Shown: piece by piece, positions 60,997 through 64,000 of the stretch | How positions within the stretch are numbered: position 1 is the stretch's first letter | Layout: every line of letters starts with the position of its first letter | Assembly (NCBI GenBank): GCA_018267575.1 | Contig: JAFDYF010000083.1 | Location: forward strand, 1 to 64,000 | From: Bacteroidota bacterium | Lineage (GTDB): Bacteria; Bacteroidota; Bacteroidia; Chitinophagales; Chitinophagaceae | DNA: 64,000 nt | Reading direction: 5' to 3' | Notes under the pieces: generated by a model | Seen by the model: only the letters and a program-made list of their open reading frames with translations | Told to the model about the DNA's origin: nothing | The model's database searches: none | Program-made: the position numbers and the translations under genes

Positions 60997-61078
60997 TGCG
61001 GGTGATAGGAGTCGAACCTACATACCTTGCGGCGTCAGATCCTAAGTCTGATGCGTCTGCCAATTTCGCCACACCCGC
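60997..61078 (-). tRNA. tRNA-Leu (anticodon TAG)
   Basis: The minus-strand sequence gives a clear cloverleaf: acceptor GCGGGTG/CACCCGC, anticodon stem TCAGA/TCTGA with loop CTTAGGA (anticodon TAG), and a long variable arm as expected for Leu (class II). T-loop is TTCGACT. The 3' CCA is not encoded. It lies between tig and the Rsh gene. Confidence 0.96.
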
Positions 61079-61144
61079 AAAAGGGTTGCAAAAGTAGTAT
61101 TTTTTGAAGGAAAAAAAGGATTCTTTTCTGTAAATTCGTATGCT

Positions 61145-63379
61145 ATGGAAATTGTTGAAGTGATACCTCAGTATAACCTTACCGAAGACCAAGAAAAGAA
61201 GCTGATCCTCAGGGAATACCGCTCCTTATTGCGTTCGCTAAAGCCAAAAATTAAACCGGGCGATAAAGAGTTGTTGCGGACCGCATTCGAAATGTCTGCC
61301 GAAGCACACAAAACCATGCGCCGAAAAAGCGGCGAGCCATACATATTACATCCATTAGCGGTAGCAAGGATTTGTGTGGAAGAAATTGGATTGGGGGTGC
61401 GCTCCACCATTTGCTCCCTGTTGCACGACACCGTGGAGGATACCGATATCACATTGGAAGATGTGGAGCGGGAATTCGGTAACGAGATAGCGAGGATTGT
61501 GGATGGGCTTACCAAGATCTCCAATGTGATTGATGTAAACGCATCCCAACAGGCAGAGAATTTTAAAAAAATATTGCTCACCCTCACCGATGACCCGAGG
61601 GTTATTCTGATCAAGCTGGCAGACCGGCTGCACAATATGCGCACCCTTGATAGCATGAAGCGTGAGAAACAATTGAAAATTGCTTCGGAAACGGTTTATG
61701 TGTATGCACCTTTGGCTCACCGAATGGGCTTGTACAGTATAAAGACGGAATTGGAAGACTTGGCAATGAAATATCTGGAGCCAGAGGCATACAGGAGCAT
61801 TGCCCAAAAACTATCCGAAACCAAGCGGGAAAGATCAAGGTATATCAACGAGTTCATCAAACCATTAAAAGAAAAACTGGAAAAAGCAGGTTTCGATTTT
61901 GAAATCTATGGCCGGCCTAAAAGCATCCATTCCATCTGGAACAAGATGCAGAAAAAATCTGTGACTTTTGAAGAGGTATATGATCTGTTTGCAATCCGTG
62001 TGCTCTTGAACTCTACCCCAGAGAAAGAAAAAGAAGATTGCTGGAAAGTTTATTCCATGATCACGGATGAATATATCCCCTCCACAGAAAGGATGCGCGA
62101 CTGGTTGAGCAATCCCAAATCAAACGGATACGAAGCATTGCATACAACCGTGATGGGGCCACAGGGGAAATGGGTGGAGGTGCAGATCCGCTCCAACCGG
62201 ATGAACGAAATCGCAGAAAAGGGATTGGCCGCTCATTGGAAATATAAGGAAGGCACCAACGATGAAAGCCGTTTTGATAAATGGTTCCAGCAGATACGGG
62301 AAGCGCTGAACACCGAAAATAATGACTCGATAGATTTTTTGCAGGATTTTAAAACCAGTTTTTTAGCGGAAGAGATTTTTGTATATACCCCAAAAGGCGA
62401 TGTAAAAATGTTACCAGTGGGGTCCACTGCACTTGATTTTGCTTTTTCCATACATAGTGCCATTGGTGTTCAATGTATCGGTGCAAAAGTGAACCATAAG
62501 CTAGTGCCTATCAGCCATAAGCTGAGGAGTGGGGATCAGGTGGAGATTATCTCTTCGAGCAAACAAAAGCCCAATGAGGGCTGGCTCGGTTTCGTGGTAA
62601 CCGCCAAAGCAAAAAACAAAATCAAGGATGCCCTCAAAGAAGAAAAAAGAAAAACGGCCGACGAGGGCAAATACATTGTTCAGCGCAAACTTGAAAATTT
62701 TGGCGCGGCCTACAACCAACACAATATTGATATCCTCACTTCTTATTATAAACTTAGCTCCTCATTGGAGCTGTTCTATCAGGTGTCAATCAAAAATATC
62801 GACCTGAAGGAACTCAAAGAATTCCATTTGCTCGGCGATCGATTGGAAATGCCCAAGCCTGCCAAACCGGTGGTCGATAATAAACCAGAGACTTCCATTT
62901 CCCTTCCAAAAAAAGATGCGGAACTGATTATTTTTGGTGAGAGCAGCGATAAGATTGTATATACACTGGCCAATTGCTGCAAACCTATACCGGGGGATGA
63001 TGTGTTTGGGTTTGTTACCACAGGCAAGGGCCTTACCATCCATCGCACCAATTGCCCAAATGCAGCAAAACTCATGGCTAGTTTTGGGCATCGGGTAGTC
63101 AAAACAAAATGGGCCAAAAACAAAGAGATTTCTTTCCTCACGGGTATACGTATTGTGGGAATGGACGATGTAGGTGTGGTAAACAAAATCACCAACCTGA
63201 TTTCTGGGGAACTGCGATTGAATATCAATGCGATTACGATTGAGGCCAAAGAGGGGCTTTTTGAAGGCAATATCAAAATTTATGTGCATGACAAGGAAGA
63301 GCTGGATGAACTGGTTCTCAGGCTCAAGCAATTAAAGGGGATACATACGGTGGACCGGTTCGATGCGGAAAATGTTTAA
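61145..63379 (+). CDS. rsh: RelA/SpoT (Rsh) family (p)ppGpp synthetase/hydrolase
   Basis: A 744-aa bifunctional alarmone enzyme. The N-terminal HD hydrolase domain (about 50-200) has HPLAVARI and LLHDTVEDTD, intact metal ligands. The synthetase domain (about 230-350) has YGRPKSIHSIWNKM and DLFAIRVLL, and the EALHTT loop. TGS (about 400-460: EEIFVYTPKGDVKMLP) and ACT (about 670-740) domains follow. Both activities appear intact, so it probably both makes and degrades (p)ppGpp. purA follows in the same direction. Confidence 0.95.
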   Translation: MEIVEVIPQYNLTEDQEKKLILREYRSLLRSLKPKIKPGDKELLRTAFEMSAEAHKTMRRKSGEPYILHPLAVARICVEEIGLGVRSTICSLLHDTVEDTDITLEDVEREFGNEIARIVDGLTKISNVIDVNASQQAENFKKILLTLTDDPRVILIKLADRLHNMRTLDSMKREKQLKIASETVYVYAPLAHRMGLYSIKTELEDLAMKYLEPEAYRSIAQKLSETKRERSRYINEFIKPLKEKLEKAGFDFEIYGRPKSIHSIWNKMQKKSVTFEEVYDLFAIRVLLNSTPEKEKEDCWKVYSMITDEYIPSTERMRDWLSNPKSNGYEALHTTVMGPQGKWVEVQIRSNRMNEIAEKGLAAHWKYKEGTNDESRFDKWFQQIREALNTENNDSIDFLQDFKTSFLAEEIFVYTPKGDVKMLPVGSTALDFAFSIHSAIGVQCIGAKVNHKLVPISHKLRSGDQVEIISSSKQKPNEGWLGFVVTAKAKNKIKDALKEEKRKTADEGKYIVQRKLENFGAAYNQHNIDILTSYYKLSSSLELFYQVSIKNIDLKELKEFHLLGDRLEMPKPAKPVVDNKPETSISLPKKDAELIIFGESSDKIVYTLANCCKPIPGDDVFGFVTTGKGLTIHRTNCPNAAKLMASFGHRVVKTKWAKNKEISFLTGIRIVGMDDVGVVNKITNLISGELRLNINAITIEAKEGLFEGNIKIYVHDKEELDELVLRLKQLKGIHTVDRFDAENV

Positions 63380-63422
63380 ATCATCTTTACAAATTCATTT
63401 CTTTCATCCATCGCATTTCGCC

Positions 63423-63459
63423 TATTTTTGCTCCCTCAAATCAGTAAGCTACAAATTTG
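63423..63459 (+). promoter_or_regulatory. Candidate promoter region for purA
   Basis: TATTTTTG (63423-63430) is a perfect TAnnTTTG. Its TTTG could also serve as a -33 for the second, weaker -7 (CAAATTTG, 63452-63459), 7 nt before ATG 63466. Which is used is unclear. Confidence 0.4.
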
Positions 63460-63465
63460 CATTGT

Positions 63466-64000
63466 ATGGTAGATGTTATTTTAGGACTTCAATGGGGCGA
63501 TGAAGGAAAAGGAAAGATTGTTGATTTTTTTGCCCCTCGTTATGATGTAGTAGCCCGTTTTCAAGGTGGACCCAATGCTGGTCATACCTTATATGTAGAT
63601 AGTAAAAAAGTAGTGCTTCACCAGATCCCTTCCGGTATATTTCATGATGAGGCCATCAACTTGATTGGGAATGGCGTAGTGCTGGACCCTGTCACTTTTA
63701 AAAGGGAATGTGCTTCCGTTGCCTCTTTTGGTGTCGATTACAAAAAGAATCTTTTCATTTCACAAAGAGCACATTTGATAGTACCCACACACCGTGCATT
63801 GGATAAGGCTTCTGAAATCTCAAAGGGGAATGAGAAAATCGGTTCCACTTTGAAGGGGATCGGTCCTGCCTATATGGATAAAACAGGAAGGAATGGTCTT
63901 CGTGTAGGGGATTTGCTGGATAAGAATTTTACTACTGAATATATCAAACTGCGACTAAAACACCAGCGCCTATTGGATGGCATGAATTTTCAGGAGGATA
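63466..64000 (+). CDS. purA: Adenylosuccinate synthetase, 5' part
   Basis: PurA makes adenylosuccinate from IMP, aspartate and GTP in AMP synthesis. The frame is open from ATG 63466 to the window edge, giving the first 178 residues. It contains the P-loop-like LGLQWGDEGKGKIVDFF (about residues 6-22), GGPNAGHTLYVD, the IMP-binding segment STLKGIGPAYMDKTGRNGLR and GDLLDK. The rest lies outside the window. It follows the Rsh gene by 86 bp. Confidence 0.95.
   Translation, partial: MVDVILGLQWGDEGKGKIVDFFAPRYDVVARFQGGPNAGHTLYVDSKKVVLHQIPSGIFHDEAINLIGNGVVLDPVTFKRECASVASFGVDYKKNLFISQRAHLIVPTHRALDKASEISKGNEKIGSTLKGIGPAYMDKTGRNGLRVGDLLDKNFTTEYIKLRLKHQRLLDGMNFQED

Overview
The window looks like a chromosomal segment of a Bacteroidota bacterium, most likely Chitinophagaceae or a close relative. 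The evidence is the gene content: an LpxC-FabZ fusion, the type IX secretion regulator PorX, a DUF3098 protein, split KdpD signalling, paired ClpP subunits beside tig and clpX, and UMF1-type MFS. Promoters also fit: many genes carry the Bacteroidota -7 motif TAnnTTTG instead of a strong Shine-Dalgarno sequence. Most of the window is housekeeping DNA. I see no phage, insertion sequence or CRISPR array.

Layout. 1-7750: aberrant tRNA-like element, small membrane protein, lpxB, surE, atpG, scpB, lysA, and a sigma-54-dependent response regulator. 7750-16050: potassium locus with small membrane ORFs, kdpF, kdpA, kdpB, kdpC, a KdpD lacking its kinase half, and a separate histidine kinase. 16160-19730: arsenic cluster arsR-arsC-arsM-acr3 plus a metallophosphoesterase broken by an in-frame TAG. 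19800-33900: tRNA-Pro, MBL hydrolase, MFS, uppP, DUF3098, ftsX, leuS, a secreted protein, an M23 protein, an OmpA-type protein, and a MarR-controlled pair of NAD(P) oxidoreductases. 33900-50200: ruvB, an OmpR-type regulator, GroES-like protein, lpxC/fabZ-lpxA-ABC ATPase, ald, tsaE, copA, recQ, a HerA-like ATPase, lpxD, and an HD phosphohydrolase. 50400-64000: porX, a PhnP-like MBL protein, a beta-barrel protein, a helix-hairpin-helix protein, acyl-CoA dehydrogenase, the clpX-clpP-clpP-tig block, tRNA-Leu, an Rsh (p)ppGpp enzyme, and the start of purA.

Lipid A synthesis recurs (lpxB, lpxC/fabZ, lpxA, lpxD). Kdp gives high-affinity K+ uptake, and the nearby kinase plus sigma-54 regulator probably replace the missing KdpD kinase half and KdpE. 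The ars cluster reduces, methylates and exports arsenic, and two near-identical sites next to arsR and arsC suggest ArsR control. The protein quality-control block couples trigger factor to ClpXP.

The most unusual signal is a scattered set of degenerate repeats with a strict 7-nt period, plus a smaller 8-nt class. They lie in intergenic gaps (about 1530-1765, 27880, 35024-35427, 40066, 44141, 59463-59569). Similar 7-nt-periodic blocks sit in frame inside conserved genes: leuS three times, an ABC ATPase, an MBL hydrolase and lpxB. This resembles the heptanucleotide STRR repeats of filamentous cyanobacteria. I know of no such description for this lineage, but I could not search.
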